The translations under genes and the position numbers were made by a program. From the NCBI RefSeq assembly GCF_012524115.1, contig NZ_JAAZWB010000072.1:1-53321 (forward strand): a stretch of DNA of 53,321 bases, given 5' to 3'. Positions 17,106 through 26,117 of this stretch are shown here, piece by piece. The notes under the pieces were generated by a model that was not told where the DNA came from, made no database searches, and was given only the letters and a program-made list of their open reading frames with translations. The stretch's first letter is position 1; each line of letters starts with the position of its first letter. Source of the DNA: Bacillus sp. RO1. GTDB taxonomy: Bacteria; Bacillota; Bacilli; Bacillales; Bacillaceae_I.

Positions 17106-17859
17106 GGCAAACATAGACCATTTGTGGACTATTAGCGGTTAATGAACTTTTATTCCAGTCTCCGTATTCATGCAATACCTTAAATCCATGTTCATTTAAA
17201 AGCCGGCGCATCTCCAATGGGAACACATAACGTAATGAAATTTTATCTTTCTCTATCGAATCTAAATTTGTGTCCTTAAAAAACTTTCGTTCCGTCTCAC
17301 AGTGAAGGATTTGTGTCAGAGGATTATAAGTTTCTTTGTGATACTCGCTCACCTGCATACCATTGGAATGCTTAAAGTGCTCTTCATACACATCCACCTT
17401 TGATAACTCATCCAGATTCGGATTTCTTGTATCAAAAATAAATATCCCTCCATCTTCTAGTTGTCGGTGGACGGATTGAAAGAGGGCATCTTGTACCTCA
17501 TTGGTCAAGAAATGTTGAAAGGAGTTGCCACTCATGAACATTAACTTAGTAGATTGTTTAAGAGATAACTCTGTGCAGTCCTGTAAGAACCATTGAATGG
17601 TCAAATTCTTACCATTAGCTTTGGTTTTAGCACGTTCCAGCATCCCTTTATGAATATCCACACCAAACATTTCATATCCCTTTTCAGCCAGTGGAATAGT
17701 CAATCTTCCTGTACCACACGCCAATTCAATAATAGGACCACTCTCCGGTACCCATTCTAGAATTAGTGGCAAATCTACTAAATAGTCTTCATGTATTCGA
17801 TCATACTCGATGGCGTCTGCATATTTCTCTAAGTTATCTCTGAAAATACTATTCATCAT
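17086..17859 (-). CDS. Class I SAM-dependent methyltransferase
   Basis: A 257-aa methyltransferase of the Rossmann type. Motif I is IIELACGTGRL, the acidic residue ending beta-2 is in GVDIH, and motif II/III appear as WFLQDCTEL and GGIFIFDTRNP. It overlaps the upstream GNAT gene by 4 bases (ATGA), so both are translated from one transcript. The start may be ATG 17859 or 17856. Substrate unknown. Confidence 0.9.
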   Translation of the reverse strand: MMNSIFRDNLEKYADAIEYDRIHEDYLVDLPLILEWVPESGPIIELACGTGRLTIPLAEKGYEMFGVDIHKGMLERAKTKANGKNLTIQWFLQDCTELSLKQSTKLMFMSGNSFQHFLTNEVQDALFQSVHRQLEDGGIFIFDTRNPNLDELSKVDVYEEHFKHSNGMQVSEYHKETYNPLTQILHCETERKFFKDTNLDSIEKDKISLRYVFPLEMRRLLNEHGFKVLHEYGDWNKSSLTANSPQMVYVCQKKGSS

Positions 17860-18392
17860 GCCACCTTTTTGTTTCTTAAAACTGTAATAAACCCATCTAA
17901 AATCTCATGACTTATAAAAAAGCCCTTTCGTTTATAAAACTCAAGTGCCTGCTCATTTCCATTGGATACAAAGATAAAATAATCTTCCACTTCATTGAAA
18001 CTCTGTAGCCAATCCATCGACATGGAAAACAGTTTTGAACCAATTCCGTATCGGCGGTATTTGTCCTTTATGTAGAATTGAGACAAGCATCCAACATAAG
18101 TTTTCCTTACGGATTTCATGTCAAAAAAAGTGGCAAACTCAGACGAATAGACCTCTTTTGGAGAAATGTTTGAATAAACATAGCCAATCACTTCATCTTG
18201 ATCTTTAACAACCACCACATAATTGTGTTGAGCTTTTTCTACAGACGGAATTAATCGCGTTTCATATGACATGTCGTCAAAACGCTCTGGTGTAATATGC
18301 GCCAATGATTTCTGGTATATCATTAACTCATTACAAATCTCTTTACAAGTTTCTAACCTATCAATTGGTAATATTTCATATGTAAAATTCAC
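17856..18392 (-). CDS. GNAT family N-acetyltransferase
   Basis: A GNAT acyltransferase of about 178 aa. LSQFYIKDKYRRYGIGSKLF is motif A with the R-R-Y-G-I-G loop, and FVSNGNEQALEFYKRKGFF is motif B. GTG 18392 is preferred for spacing from AAAGGGGTGAT; GTG 18401 is the alternative. It is translationally coupled to the methyltransferase, which suggests that a common substrate is acetylated and methylated or that the two act in one detoxification step. Confidence 0.9.
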   Translation of the reverse strand: MNFTYEILPIDRLETCKEICNELMIYQKSLAHITPERFDDMSYETRLIPSVEKAQHNYVVVVKDQDEVIGYVYSNISPKEVYSSEFATFFDMKSVRKTYVGCLSQFYIKDKYRRYGIGSKLFSMSMDWLQSFNEVEDYFIFVSNGNEQALEFYKRKGFFISHEILDGFITVLRNKKVA

Positions 18393-18520
18393 TATTATCA
18401 CCCCTTTAACATTATAGTATAAAAAAGTGAAAATTCTCTACTTTCTCTATCTATGTTGTGGCTATAATAAGAGAGAGAAAACTTTATTCGGCTAGGGATA
18501 CCTATCCAGAGGGAGGAAGC

Positions 18521-18892
18521 ATGAAACTAGGAGCATTTTCAGTCAGCTTAACAGTTAAAGACATACATAAATCAAAAGAATTTTATGAGTGTCTAGGATT
18601 TGAAGTATTTGGTGGTGAGATCAGCCAAAACTGGTTGATTATGAAAAATGAAGATTGTATTATCGGCCTTTTCCAAGGGATGTTTGAGAAAAATATTTTG
18701 ACATTCAATCCAGGCTGGAATCAAAATGCAGATAACATGGATGCATTTACGGATGTCAGAGACCTTCAAAAGAGTCTCAAGGAAAAAGGAATCAAAATTC
18801 TTACAGAGGCAGACGAATCCAGTGAAGGCCCAGCTAGTTTCACCATAGAAGATCCAGACGGCAATCCTATCCTAATTGATCAACATAGATAA
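18521..18892 (+). CDS. VOC family protein
   Basis: A 123-aa VOC-fold protein: [19 protein letters not shown] opens the first module and [16 protein letters not shown] closes the second. The ATG at 18521 has a GAGGGAGGAAGC site; an in-frame extension to 18458 lacks one. Its first position has Ser where the other VOC protein at 16.7 kb has the His ligand, so metal binding may differ. Confidence 0.88.
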   Translation: MKLGAFSVSLTVKDIHKSKEFYECLGFEVFGGEISQNWLIMKNEDCIIGLFQGMFEKNILTFNPGWNQNADNMDAFTDVRDLQKSLKEKGIKILTEADESSEGPASFTIEDPDGNPILIDQHR

Positions 18893-18895
18893 AAA

Positions 18896-18942
18896 AAGTC
18901 GACTTGAATAGGGAAGATATCCCTCATCAAGTCGATTTTTTA
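18896..18942. terminator. Bidirectional terminator
   Basis: AAAGTCGACTTGA...TCAAGTCGATTTTTT stem between the VOC gene and the small minus-strand gene. Confidence 0.85.
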
Positions 18943-18944
18943 TT

Positions 18945-19127
18945 TTAACGATTAAAAATTTCATCCCAGCTATTTACCATGTTCCAAGAAAATTTAGGCA
19001 GCAATTCAAAAATATTTTGGTCGGTTAATACAGCCGCAACCATAATGGTTGTGAAAAATAAGCCTGTCATTAAAGTTAGTAATACGTATGTTTCCATAGA
19101 CTTTTTGAGCTCGGTTTTCTGATTCAA
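18945..19127 (-). CDS. Small single-pass membrane protein
   Basis: A 60-aa product with one membrane segment (about 13-33) and a short C-terminal segment rich in Trp, Phe and Asn. TTG 19127 has AAGAGGAAAG seven bases upstream. No family recognised. It lies downstream of another exported small-protein gene on the same strand. Confidence 0.6.
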   Translation of the reverse strand: MNQKTELKKSMETYVLLTLMTGLFFTTIMVAAVLTDQNIFELLPKFSWNMVNSWDEIFNR

Positions 19128-19166
19128 TGTCTTTCCTCTTTTCAGTGATTTAGTTTTAATTAGTAT

Positions 19167-19502
19167 CTAAATCACTGAATCGGTTAGATAACTCCCCTGA
19201 AAAAAGTAAGGAGTAAGGAATAGGTGAGGATTTGCTAAGTTATTGCTACTTATTGAATGCTTGTATGGAAATTGATGAAATTCAATTAATTTGGAGGGTG
19301 ATGATTGAAAAGTAGAGTCCTTCTTCTTTTTCTGCCAGCCATTAGTACCAGGAACCTGAACTGCCGGTTCAATCTGCATATCATTATGAGCTGTTATGGC
19401 ATCACTGGATAATGGAAAAGAGTGTGCAACTTCTCCATACGCCAAATAAGGAAAGGAAAGAAATAAGATAGCTATAATTATGTAAAGGCGCTTTTCCATC
19501 AT
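19167..19502 (-). CDS. Small secreted protein
   Basis: A 111-aa protein with a clean N-terminal signal peptide (MMEKRLYIIIAILFLSFPYL, then AYGEVA). The mature part is short, polar and Ser/Pro-rich with a KKKKD stretch and no recognised domain. ATG 19502 has AAGGAA upstream; the frame open to 19547 has no ribosome site there. Confidence 0.65.
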   Translation of the reverse strand: MMEKRLYIIIAILFLSFPYLAYGEVAHSFPLSSDAITAHNDMQIEPAVQVPGTNGWQKKKKDSTFQSSPSKLIEFHQFPYKHSISSNNLANPHLFLTPYFFQGSYLTDSVI

Positions 19503-19656
19503 GATCTCATTCCTTGACGGGGTTTTTAAGAAACATTTTACTCCCATAAATTACAGAAGGCAATATCATAAAGACTGTAATGGGAAAAAATAAAATATGT
19601 AATTTTATGTTAAAGTTGTTATAGATTAATAGAAATTGAATAAAAGGGGAGTTTGG

Positions 19657-20211
19657 ATGGTAGATGGTGTTCTTACATTAAAGTTTCTTGTTAGTTTGAT
19701 TGTATTTGGAGTATTACTAATCGGAGCGGTTATGCTAGTACTTCGCAAAAGCAGGTTCGGACCACTCTTTGTTGCTTTGGTGGTGGTTGTAGGAGGATAC
19801 TTCCTGTATGACCAGATAAGGTCGACTACTTCAGATGCTTCGGTACTTGCGGAATATCGTGAAGATAGTGAAATCAGGCATTTGAAAATTAGTAAAATTA
19901 CATTTGACTCAGGCTTATATACATACAAAGAAAGCATATTACTCGAAGATGAGAAAACAATCCGAGATATTTTGGAAGATTTGTCGGGTCTTAATTTAAA
20001 AAGGGAAGTCAATAAGGAACAAGGTGGAGCGGAGTATGTGCTTGATTTGCTGGTATCGAACCCTAACGATAACATCATTGAAACAGGCACCATTCACATT
20101 ACAGTTGGAACAGAGTATATAAACGATTACAAAATTGTCAGCGAGAAGGACCATCTAAAGACAATTAAAGAGCTGGAGGTAAGAGAGGACTTGGAATGGG
20201 AGAAGGAATAA
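19657..20211 (+). CDS. Two-helix membrane protein with soluble C-terminal domain
   Basis: A 184-aa protein with two N-terminal membrane segments (about 7-26 and 34-52) and a C-terminal alpha/beta domain of about 125 residues (EIRHLKISKITFDSGLYTY; EYVLDLLVSNPNDNIIETG). ATG 19657 is preferred over TTG 19636 because AAAAGGGGAG precedes it. Family not recognised; its stop codon lies inside the terminator stem. Confidence 0.72.
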   Translation: MVDGVLTLKFLVSLIVFGVLLIGAVMLVLRKSRFGPLFVALVVVVGGYFLYDQIRSTTSDASVLAEYREDSEIRHLKISKITFDSGLYTYKESILLEDEKTIRDILEDLSGLNLKREVNKEQGGAEYVLDLLVSNPNDNIIETGTIHITVGTEYINDYKIVSEKDHLKTIKELEVREDLEWEKE

Positions 20212-20241
20212 ATGAGTTTATTCCTTCTCTTGCGTTTTTTT
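20200..20241 (+). terminator. Terminator overlapping the stop codon
   Basis: GAGAAGGAATAAA / TTTATTCCTTCTC is a 13-bp perfect stem followed by TTGCGTTTTTTT. The TAA stop is part of the stem. Confidence 0.9.
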
Positions 20242-20350
20242 GTTACGTGTAAAGGAGGTAGCAATTGCAGCAGATTAAAATATTATAGACCGATATTTAG
20301 TTATGGGGGATAATATTATGTCCATATGATAGAAAAGGGGATGTGTTTAA

Positions 20351-20866
20351 TTGAATAAAGTTATGGAGCATGAAATTCCTTTCATGAGAGAAGCAAACAG
20401 GGTACAACAGCTTACCAAGGGGTTTTCCAACGATCAGAAATTCGTAATTGATGATAAGTACCTTATTCGTCTTTTTCCTTTAGACGATGTTAATCATAGA
20501 AAAAGAGAATTAGAAACAATTAATATGTTATCCTCACTCTCTGATTTTGTGCCAAAAGCCATTGAAATTGGTGTACAGGAAGCACTGGGGTTAGCTTATA
20601 TGGTATTAACATATCTGCCAGGTAAGGATGGGGAAGAGGCGTTAGGTAGTTTGACAGAAAGAGAGCAGTATCATGTTGGGTTTCAAGCGGGGAAAGAGCT
20701 AAAAAAATTGCATGAGTATCCTGCTCCTGAAGGAACCGAACCGTGGAACATACATAAAAAAAGAAAAAGTGATAGATACATAGAAGAATTAAAGCTACTA
20801 GAAGATATAGACACCGTGGTTATTAGTAGACTTATACCCTTCGGTCAAATAGACGGGTTCTATTAG
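20351..20866 (+). pseudogene. Truncated aminoglycoside-phosphotransferase-like kinase
   Basis: The 171-aa frame resembles the N-lobe and linker of APH/choline-kinase-like phosphotransferases (QLTKGFSNDQKFVI; YLIRLFPLDDVNHRKRELE; YMVLTYLPGKDGEEAL; GKELKKLHEY). It stops after ISRLIPFGQIDGFY. The catalytic HxDxxxxN loop and the DFG-like metal motif, which should follow within about 40 residues, are absent in all frames before the next gene. Most likely a remnant with a deleted C-lobe; it cannot be an active kinase as it stands. Confidence 0.7.
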
Positions 20867-20908
20867 ACAGTTTGCCATATATGGAGGTGCTTTTGTTAAA
20901 TAGAATGG

Positions 20909-20937
20909 AAAAAGGGGTTCTTCAATGAAGAACCCCT
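20909..20937 (-). terminator. Terminator of the small gene at 20949-21164
   Basis: Minus-strand GGGGTTCTTC / GAAGAACCCC with a 3-base loop and TTTTT. Confidence 0.85.
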
Positions 20938-20948
20938 CCTGAAAGATC

Positions 20949-21164
20949 CTATTTCTTCTTCTTTTTCGATAAGTCCACAAAACCTTTTTTTACTACTTTT
21001 TCTAAAGCAACATGAATATTAATATGTCGATCATCAACAGGATTTACACTGAGAACTTTCCCTTTGCGCCCCTTTATCTTCAATTCCTCATCCACGTTCG
21101 GCAACTCTTTCCGATACTGACTTAATACTACATTCTTATTTTCCATAAAGTAAACGAAATACAT
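20949..21164 (-). CDS. Small basic hypothetical protein
   Basis: A 71-aa protein with a KOW/SH3-like strand pattern (KIKGRKGKVLSV) and a Lys-rich C-terminus (six Lys in the last eight residues). It may bind nucleic acid, but that is only inference. AGGTGAG precedes the ATG and a strong terminator follows, so it looks like a real single-gene unit. Confidence 0.65.
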   Translation of the reverse strand: MYFVYFMENKNVVLSQYRKELPNVDEELKIKGRKGKVLSVNPVDDRHINIHVALEKVVKKGFVDLSKKKKK

Positions 21165-21310
21165 AGAAAACTCACCTGTTTCATTTTAGAATGGGTTATA
21201 GGAGCTTGCTCTTATAACACTTTTTACAAATTATGTTTGGATACATAGTTTTAGACCATATTTGGAGGTATGGTTGGTAGAATTGAAATGATTATTAGGG
21301 AGTGTATATA

Positions 21311-21637
21311 TTGGTCCATGCGTTTGTACTGTTTATCATGGCTGGAATAGCGGAAATTGGTGGGGGCTATTTGATATGGCTGTGGCTTAGGGAAGGGAAA
21401 TCTGCGTATTTGGGATTTGCTGGAGGTATCGCCTTGGCGTTATATGGTGTGTTGGCAACGTTTCAAAGCTTTCCTTCATTTGGCAGGGTTTATGCTGCTT
21501 ATGGTGGTGTATTTATCATACTTTCGGTACTTTGGGGATGGGGAGTTGATAGAAAGACTCCGGATTTCTTCGATTGGATTGGAGCAGGTATCTGCTTGGT
21601 CGGGGTTTCGGTCATGTTATTTGCACCTAGAAGCTAA
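21311..21637 (+). CDS. UPF0060 (YnfA-like) membrane protein
   Basis: A protein of about 108 aa with four membrane helices, matching the UPF0060/YnfA family: [20 protein letters not shown], then [19 protein letters not shown], then [15 protein letters not shown]. YnfA proteins are small SMR-like transporters, suspected of efflux. TTG 21311 is preferred because AGGGAG lies 8 bases upstream; GTG 21302 abuts it. Confidence 0.9.
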   Translation: MVHAFVLFIMAGIAEIGGGYLIWLWLREGKSAYLGFAGGIALALYGVLATFQSFPSFGRVYAAYGGVFIILSVLWGWGVDRKTPDFFDWIGAGICLVGVSVMLFAPRS

Positions 21638-21644
21638 TGGTGGG

Positions 21645-21978
21645 AATGAGGACAAAGTTAGGATGAATTAAGAGATGCCGGGGTTCATAGAAGTTCAATG
21701 AGGACAAAGTTAGTATGAATACTGAGTTGCCGGGGATCATAGGAGTTCAATGAGGACAATGTTAGTATGAATACTGAGTTGCCGGGGTTCATAGGAGTTC
21801 AATGAGGACAATGTTAGCCTAAATTAAGAGTTGCCGGTGTTCATAGGAGTTCAATGAGGACAATGTTAGCCTAAATTAGGAGATGCCGGGGTTCATAGAA
21901 GGTGAATGAGGACAATGTTAGCCTGAATACAGAGATGCCGGTATTCATAGGAAGCCAATGTAGACAAAGTTAGCATGA
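21645..21978. repeat. Tandem array with exact 52-bp period (6.4 units)
   Basis: Units begin at 21645, 21697, 21749, 21801, 21853, 21905 and 21957 (partial), each opening with AATGAGGACAA and carrying TGCCGG and TTCATAG near the middle. Spacing is exactly 52 bp throughout; units differ by several substitutions but no indels. It starts 8 bp after the UPF0060 gene and reaches the terminator of the next minus-strand gene. Since 52 is not a multiple of 3, it is not a protein repeat. Confidence 0.9.
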
Positions 21979-22004
21979 AACTCAAGGAACTGGCATTCAA
22001 ATGC

Positions 22005-22039
22005 CAAAAAAGAAAGAAACTGCACCACTGCAGTTTCTA
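22005..22039 (-). terminator. Terminator of the 44-codon gene
   Basis: Minus-strand AGAAACTGCA / TGCAGTTTCT with a 4-base loop and a TTCTTTTTT tail. Confidence 0.88.
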
Positions 22040-22046
22040 TCAAAAA

Positions 22047-22181
22047 CTATTGCTCCGAATTCTGACGCTTCGTCGGATGGCTTGCGCGTTCCACTTCTTC
22101 AGCAGAAACAACTTGCTTTACGCTCTGAGCGTTAGGCTGTCCCTTTTGACTGGGACCATTATGGTTATTATGCTTAGACAT
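22047..22181 (-). CDS. Small hydrophilic protein, 44 aa
   Basis: A 44-codon gene starting MSKHNNHNGPSQKGQP and ending RQNSEQ. It is rich in Asn, Gln, His, Lys and Ser, with no hydrophobic core. GGAAGGGAGAG sits 6 bases before the ATG and a strong terminator lies right after the stop, which makes it convincing despite its size. Its composition resembles small, disordered, spore-associated proteins of Bacillus, but I do not recognise a family. Confidence 0.7.
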   Translation of the reverse strand: MSKHNNHNGPSQKGQPNAQSVKQVVSAEEVERASHPTKRQNSEQ

Positions 22182-22236
22182 AGAGATCTCTCCCTTCCTT
22201 ATTCTCCCTAATTAATGTGGGTAAGAAAGTAATGAT

Positions 22237-23157
22237 TTATACACCAGGAGGGACAGCCGTTCCATTTGCTTGTACAAGTTTATAATATTGGCTTTCATAT
22301 TGTTTATCCAGATGAGGCAGGAGGTTCTCCAATGCTCTAACAACCCGTTTCAAATTGATACCTGTTTCAATGCCCATTTGTTCGAGCATATAGACAACGT
22401 CCTCTGTTGCAACATTACCAGATGCACCAGGTGCAAACGGACAACCCCCAAGGCCGCCTGCTGATGTGTCAAATCTATCTACGCCAGCTTGAAGTGCAGC
22501 AAAAATATTAGCCAAAGCCATACCGCGGGTGTTATGAAAATGGGCGGTTAACATTACGTCAGCTAGTTCCTTTTTCAAAACTGAGAAAAGCTGAAAGGAT
22601 TCCTTTGGATTCGCCATCCCAATAGTATCTGCAACACTTAATTCATCCACACCAAAAGTAACAAAGCGCTTACATAATGCAAGGACATCCTCCATTGCTA
22701 CCTTCCCTTCATAAGGACAATAAAATGAAGTTGAAATACACGCACGTACAAAGTATCCTTGGTCTTTTAATTCTTTTACTAAAGGTTCCAATTCGACCAA
22801 GCTTTCCTCGGTAGTTTTATTAATATTCTTCTTATTAAATGTATCGCTCACTCCAACGAACACAGCAGCATTTTTACAAGAGGTGCTACGTAACCTTTCA
22901 ATGCCCTTCTGATTTGGCACTAACACAAAATTACGAGAGTCCCTGTCATTGCAATTTTCAATGATAGTAGCTGCATCTGCCATTTGTGGTACCCATCTTG
23001 GTGAGACAAAAGAGGTAAGCTCCATCTCTGGAATACCAGCTTTCTTCAGTTCACTTATAAATTCAATTTTCGCATCCGTTGGTAAAAATGTTTTCAAATT
23101 TTGTAACCCATCACGTGGACCGACTTCGATAATGGTTGCTTTGGACGGCAATTTCAT
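22237..23157 (-). CDS. mvaB: Hydroxymethylglutaryl-CoA lyase
   Basis: A 306-aa TIM-barrel lyase that cleaves 3-hydroxy-3-methylglutaryl-CoA to acetyl-CoA and acetoacetate, the last step of leucine breakdown. Seen: IIEVGPRDGLQN with the catalytic Arg and Asp, HFHNTRG with the metal His pair, and the family signature GLGGCPFAPGASGN with the active-site Cys. The ATG at 23157 has AAGGGGGAAA upstream; GTG 23175 is an alternative. It is divergent from thiolase-scoAB, whose enzymes take the acetoacetate further. Corresponds to B. subtilis YngG. Confidence 0.95.
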   Translation of the reverse strand: MKLPSKATIIEVGPRDGLQNLKTFLPTDAKIEFISELKKAGIPEMELTSFVSPRWVPQMADAATIIENCNDRDSRNFVLVPNQKGIERLRSTSCKNAAVFVGVSDTFNKKNINKTTEESLVELEPLVKELKDQGYFVRACISTSFYCPYEGKVAMEDVLALCKRFVTFGVDELSVADTIGMANPKESFQLFSVLKKELADVMLTAHFHNTRGMALANIFAALQAGVDRFDTSAGGLGGCPFAPGASGNVATEDVVYMLEQMGIETGINLKRVVRALENLLPHLDKQYESQYYKLVQANGTAVPPGV

Positions 23158-23305
23158 CGTTGTTTCCCCCTTCACGAATAATTTCTCCCATCCTTAATTT
23201 TAGGGAATGTAGAGGGGGAAAAGCAAGAATAATAGAAATTTTATAAAATAAAGAAGGATTTTCGACATGAATCTAGAAATTAATCAGTCGAGAGGAGAGG
23301 AAAAT

Positions 23306-24490
23306 ATGTCGAATAAAGAAGTAGTCATTGTAAGCGCTGTCAGAACAGCGATTGGAAGTTTTGGTGGGGCATTTAAAGATGTTTCCGCTCCACAGTTAGG
23401 GTCCGTTGTAATTAAAGAAGCGCTCGCAAAAGCCGGGCTTGCACCAGATAGTGTAGATGAGGTAATCATGGGAAATGTACTGCAGGCTGGGCTTGGTCAG
23501 AACCCTGCAAGACAAGCAGCAATGGCGGCTGGCCTTCCACAAGAAGTGTCCTCCATGACAATCAATAAAGTTTGTGGATCAGGACTGAAAGCAGTTCACC
23601 TTGCCACACAAGCAATCCTTGCTGGAGATGCAGACATTGTCGTTGCCGGTGGGATGGAAAATATGTCTCAGGCACCGTACTTGTTAAAAGGCGCACGTGA
23701 CGGGTTTCGCATGGGAGACCAAAAGGTAGTGGACAGCATGGTAGCGGATGGGCTAACTTGTGTTTTCAATGACTACCATATGGGTGTCACTGCCGAAAAT
23801 CTGTGTGATAAATACGAGTTAACTAGAGAAGAACAAGATGAATTTGCTGCAAACAGTCAACAAAAAGCAGTCCAGGCAATCGAAGACGGCAAGTTCAAAG
23901 ACGAAATCGTCCCGGTGGAAGTGAAGAAGAAAAAAGAAATTCTGACGATAGATACAGACGAATATCCTAGAAAAGGAACCACAGCTGAAAAGCTTGGCGG
24001 GCTGCGACCTGCTTTTAAAAAGGATGGGTCCGTAACAGCTGGTAATGCATCAGGAATAAATGACGGAGCTGCGGCTGTAGTGGTAATGAGTAAGGAGAAG
24101 GCGGATGAGCTTGGTATCAAACCGCTAGTTAAGATCGTGGCAAATGCAAGCAGTGGGGTAGATCCTAGTATCATGGGAATCGGACCTGTTACAGCCGTGA
24201 AAAAAGCGATGGAAAAAGGCGGACAGTCCATGGAAGATATGGACCTGGTGGAAGCAAACGAAGCTTTCGCAGCACAGGCACTTGCGGTCGGCAGGGAATT
24301 GCAGTTCAATCCTGAAAAGCTGAATGTTAATGGCGGTGCAATCGCACTTGGTCACCCGATTGGTGCGAGTGGAACTAGAATCTTAGTAACACTTATCCAT
24401 GAAATGAAACGCCGTGAAGCGAAAAAAGGACTTGCAACACTATGTATCGGCGGCGGACAAGGTGTCGCGACAATTATAGAAAACATATAA
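23306..24490 (+). CDS. Acetyl-CoA C-acetyltransferase (thiolase)
   Basis: A 394-aa thiolase of the usual length. The acyl-accepting Cys lies in [12 protein letters not shown] (about residue 88), the His in [11 protein letters not shown] and the second Cys in LCIGGGQG. It interconverts two acetyl-CoA with acetoacetyl-CoA. ATG 23306 has GAGAGGAGAGG upstream. The scoA start lies 20 bp after the stop, so this is the first gene of a three-gene operon; with a CoA transferase the likely direction is acetoacetyl-CoA cleavage. Confidence 0.95.
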   Translation: MSNKEVVIVSAVRTAIGSFGGAFKDVSAPQLGSVVIKEALAKAGLAPDSVDEVIMGNVLQAGLGQNPARQAAMAAGLPQEVSSMTINKVCGSGLKAVHLATQAILAGDADIVVAGGMENMSQAPYLLKGARDGFRMGDQKVVDSMVADGLTCVFNDYHMGVTAENLCDKYELTREEQDEFAANSQQKAVQAIEDGKFKDEIVPVEVKKKKEILTIDTDEYPRKGTTAEKLGGLRPAFKKDGSVTAGNASGINDGAAAVVVMSKEKADELGIKPLVKIVANASSGVDPSIMGIGPVTAVKKAMEKGGQSMEDMDLVEANEAFAAQALAVGRELQFNPEKLNVNGGAIALGHPIGASGTRILVTLIHEMKRREAKKGLATLCIGGGQGVATIIENI

Positions 24491-24510
24491 AGAGAGAGGT
24501 GCAACTTAAG

Positions 24511-25200
24511 ATGAAACCAATTTATACATCCTTTACAGAAGCGGTAAAAGACATTCATGATGGGGCAACCATAATGGTCGGTGGTTTCGGTTTGTGCGGG
24601 ATCCCGGAGAACTTAATTCTTGCACTTGTGGAAACAGGGGTAAAAGATTTAACGGTCATTTCCAATAACTGCGGTGTTGACGAATGGGGTCTTGGACTTC
24701 TATTGAAAAACAAACAAATCAAGAAAATGATTGGCTCGTATGTTGGCGAAAATAAAGAATTTGAACGTCAAGTATTGTCTGGCGAGCTAGAAGTAGAGTT
24801 AACACCACAAGGTACACTTGCGGAGAAAATTAGGGCAGGCGGAGCTGGAATACCTGCATTCTACACACCAGCGGGAGTTGGAACACCCATTGCAGAAGGC
24901 AAGGAAGTCCGTGAATTCAACGGAAAAGAATACTTGCTTGAAGAAGCATACAGTGCGGATTTCAGTTTGGTCAGAGCAACCAAGGCGGATAAAATGGGGA
25001 ACCTCATTTACAACAAAACAGCTCGCAACTTTAATCCAATGATAGCTGCAGCAGGGAAAGTGACGATTGCTGAAGTGGAAGAGCTTGTAGAGATTGGTGA
25101 CTTGGATCCAAACTTGATTCAGACACCAAGCATCTATGTTCAACGACTAATCGTAGGTCAGCAAGAAAAGAAAATTGAACGTGTTACCACAAGAGACTAG
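24511..25200 (+). CDS. scoA: 3-oxoacid CoA-transferase subunit A
   Basis: A 229-aa alpha subunit of the succinyl-CoA:3-ketoacid CoA-transferase family. [17 protein letters not shown] is the subunit A signature and [17 protein letters not shown] the substrate-site region. It transfers CoA from succinyl-CoA to acetoacetate together with ScoB. Acetate:acetoacetate specificity (AtoDA type) cannot be excluded. The start at 24511 is preceded by AGAGAGAGGT; 18 bp separate it from scoB. Confidence 0.93.
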   Translation: MKPIYTSFTEAVKDIHDGATIMVGGFGLCGIPENLILALVETGVKDLTVISNNCGVDEWGLGLLLKNKQIKKMIGSYVGENKEFERQVLSGELEVELTPQGTLAEKIRAGGAGIPAFYTPAGVGTPIAEGKEVREFNGKEYLLEEAYSADFSLVRATKADKMGNLIYNKTARNFNPMIAAAGKVTIAEVEELVEIGDLDPNLIQTPSIYVQRLIVGQQEKKIERVTTRD

Positions 25201-25218
25201 CAAGGAGGGGAACAAACG

Positions 25219-25881
25219 ATGACAACTATAAATAACCGCGAAAAAATAGCAAAAAGAGCAGAAAAAGAGATCGAGAACGGCTACTATGTGAACCTTGGAA
25301 TCGGAATGCCCACTCTTGTGGCGAATTACATATCCGATAACAAACAGGTAGTCCTACAATCAGAAAACGGCCTATTAGGCATTGGGCCATACCCGACAAA
25401 AGAGAATGTGGATGCAGACCTAATTAATGCCGGAAAAGAAACCGTAACGGCTATCCCTGGAGCAGCCTACTTTGACAGCGCTGAATCATTCGCGATGATT
25501 CGTGGCGGTCATGTAAATATCGCAATTTTAGGTGGCATGGAAGTTAGCGAAAACGGTGACCTTGCCAACTGGATGATCCCAGGAAAAATGATCAAAGGCA
25601 TGGGTGGCGCGATGGACCTTGTGCATGGTGCCGAGCGTATCATTGTTATTATGGACCACGTAAATAAAGTTGGAGAAGCAAAAATCTTGAAGGAATGCAC
25701 CCTGCCTTTGACGGGTAAAGGTGTGGTGGACAGAATCATCACAGACCGTGCTGTAATGGATGTTACAGAGCAGGGCTTAAAGCTTGTGGAAGTGGCAAGC
25801 GGCTTTACTGTGGAGGATATCCAGAACTCAACGGAACCAACGCTGATTGTGGATGAACATGTGAAACTTGAGGCTTTTTAA
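25219..25881 (+). CDS. scoB: 3-oxoacid CoA-transferase subunit B
   Basis: A 220-aa beta subunit. [16 protein letters not shown] is the N-terminal glycine loop and [11 protein letters not shown] the subunit B signature carrying the catalytic Glu that forms the glutamyl-CoA thioester. AAGGAGGGG precedes the ATG. Last gene of the operon; a terminator follows. Confidence 0.94.
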   Translation: MTTINNREKIAKRAEKEIENGYYVNLGIGMPTLVANYISDNKQVVLQSENGLLGIGPYPTKENVDADLINAGKETVTAIPGAAYFDSAESFAMIRGGHVNIAILGGMEVSENGDLANWMIPGKMIKGMGGAMDLVHGAERIIVIMDHVNKVGEAKILKECTLPLTGKGVVDRIITDRAVMDVTEQGLKLVEVASGFTVEDIQNSTEPTLIVDEHVKLEAF

Positions 25882-25892
25882 ATTTATAACAT

Positions 25893-25927
25893 AAACAGGA
25901 GGGAGCGCATATCCTCCTGTTTTTTTG
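25893..25927. terminator. Terminator of the thiolase-scoAB operon
   Basis: AACAGGAGG...TCCTCCTGTTTTTTT. The stem also has an A run on its 5-prime side and may serve the convergent small gene. Confidence 0.88.
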
Positions 25928-25937
25928 ATCTATCTCT

Positions 25938-26117
25938 TTACCTCCTGACGTAAAGGACAACTATGGCCAAAATTATTAGTCCGCCTATAAAGAATGGGCC
26001 TACACCCGAACTATAAACAACATAAACCCGGACGTGACGGACAACATTAACAACAATGAATAGCAATAGGAATATTGTTAAAAGGATGATTAATTGGTTA
26101 TGTTGATTCTTGTACAA
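25938..26117 (-). CDS. Small two-helix membrane protein
   Basis: Two membrane segments separated by a basic loop (VVRHVRVYVVYSSG). The frame is open to 26180, but TTG 26117 has AAGGGG nine bases upstream, giving a 59-aa product. No family recognised. It borders a decayed intergenic stretch and could itself be a remnant. Confidence 0.45.
   Translation of the reverse strand: MYKNQHNQLIILLTIFLLLFIVVNVVRHVRVYVVYSSGVGPFFIGGLIILAIVVLYVRR

Noticed and set aside
19626-20093. 155-codon minus-strand ORF
   Set aside because: It is antisense to the two-helix membrane protein, with Ser/Thr-rich mirror composition and no start signal.
21645-21978. Possible CRISPR array
   Set aside because: The whole 52-bp unit is repeated, with no unique spacers, and no cas gene lies in the window.
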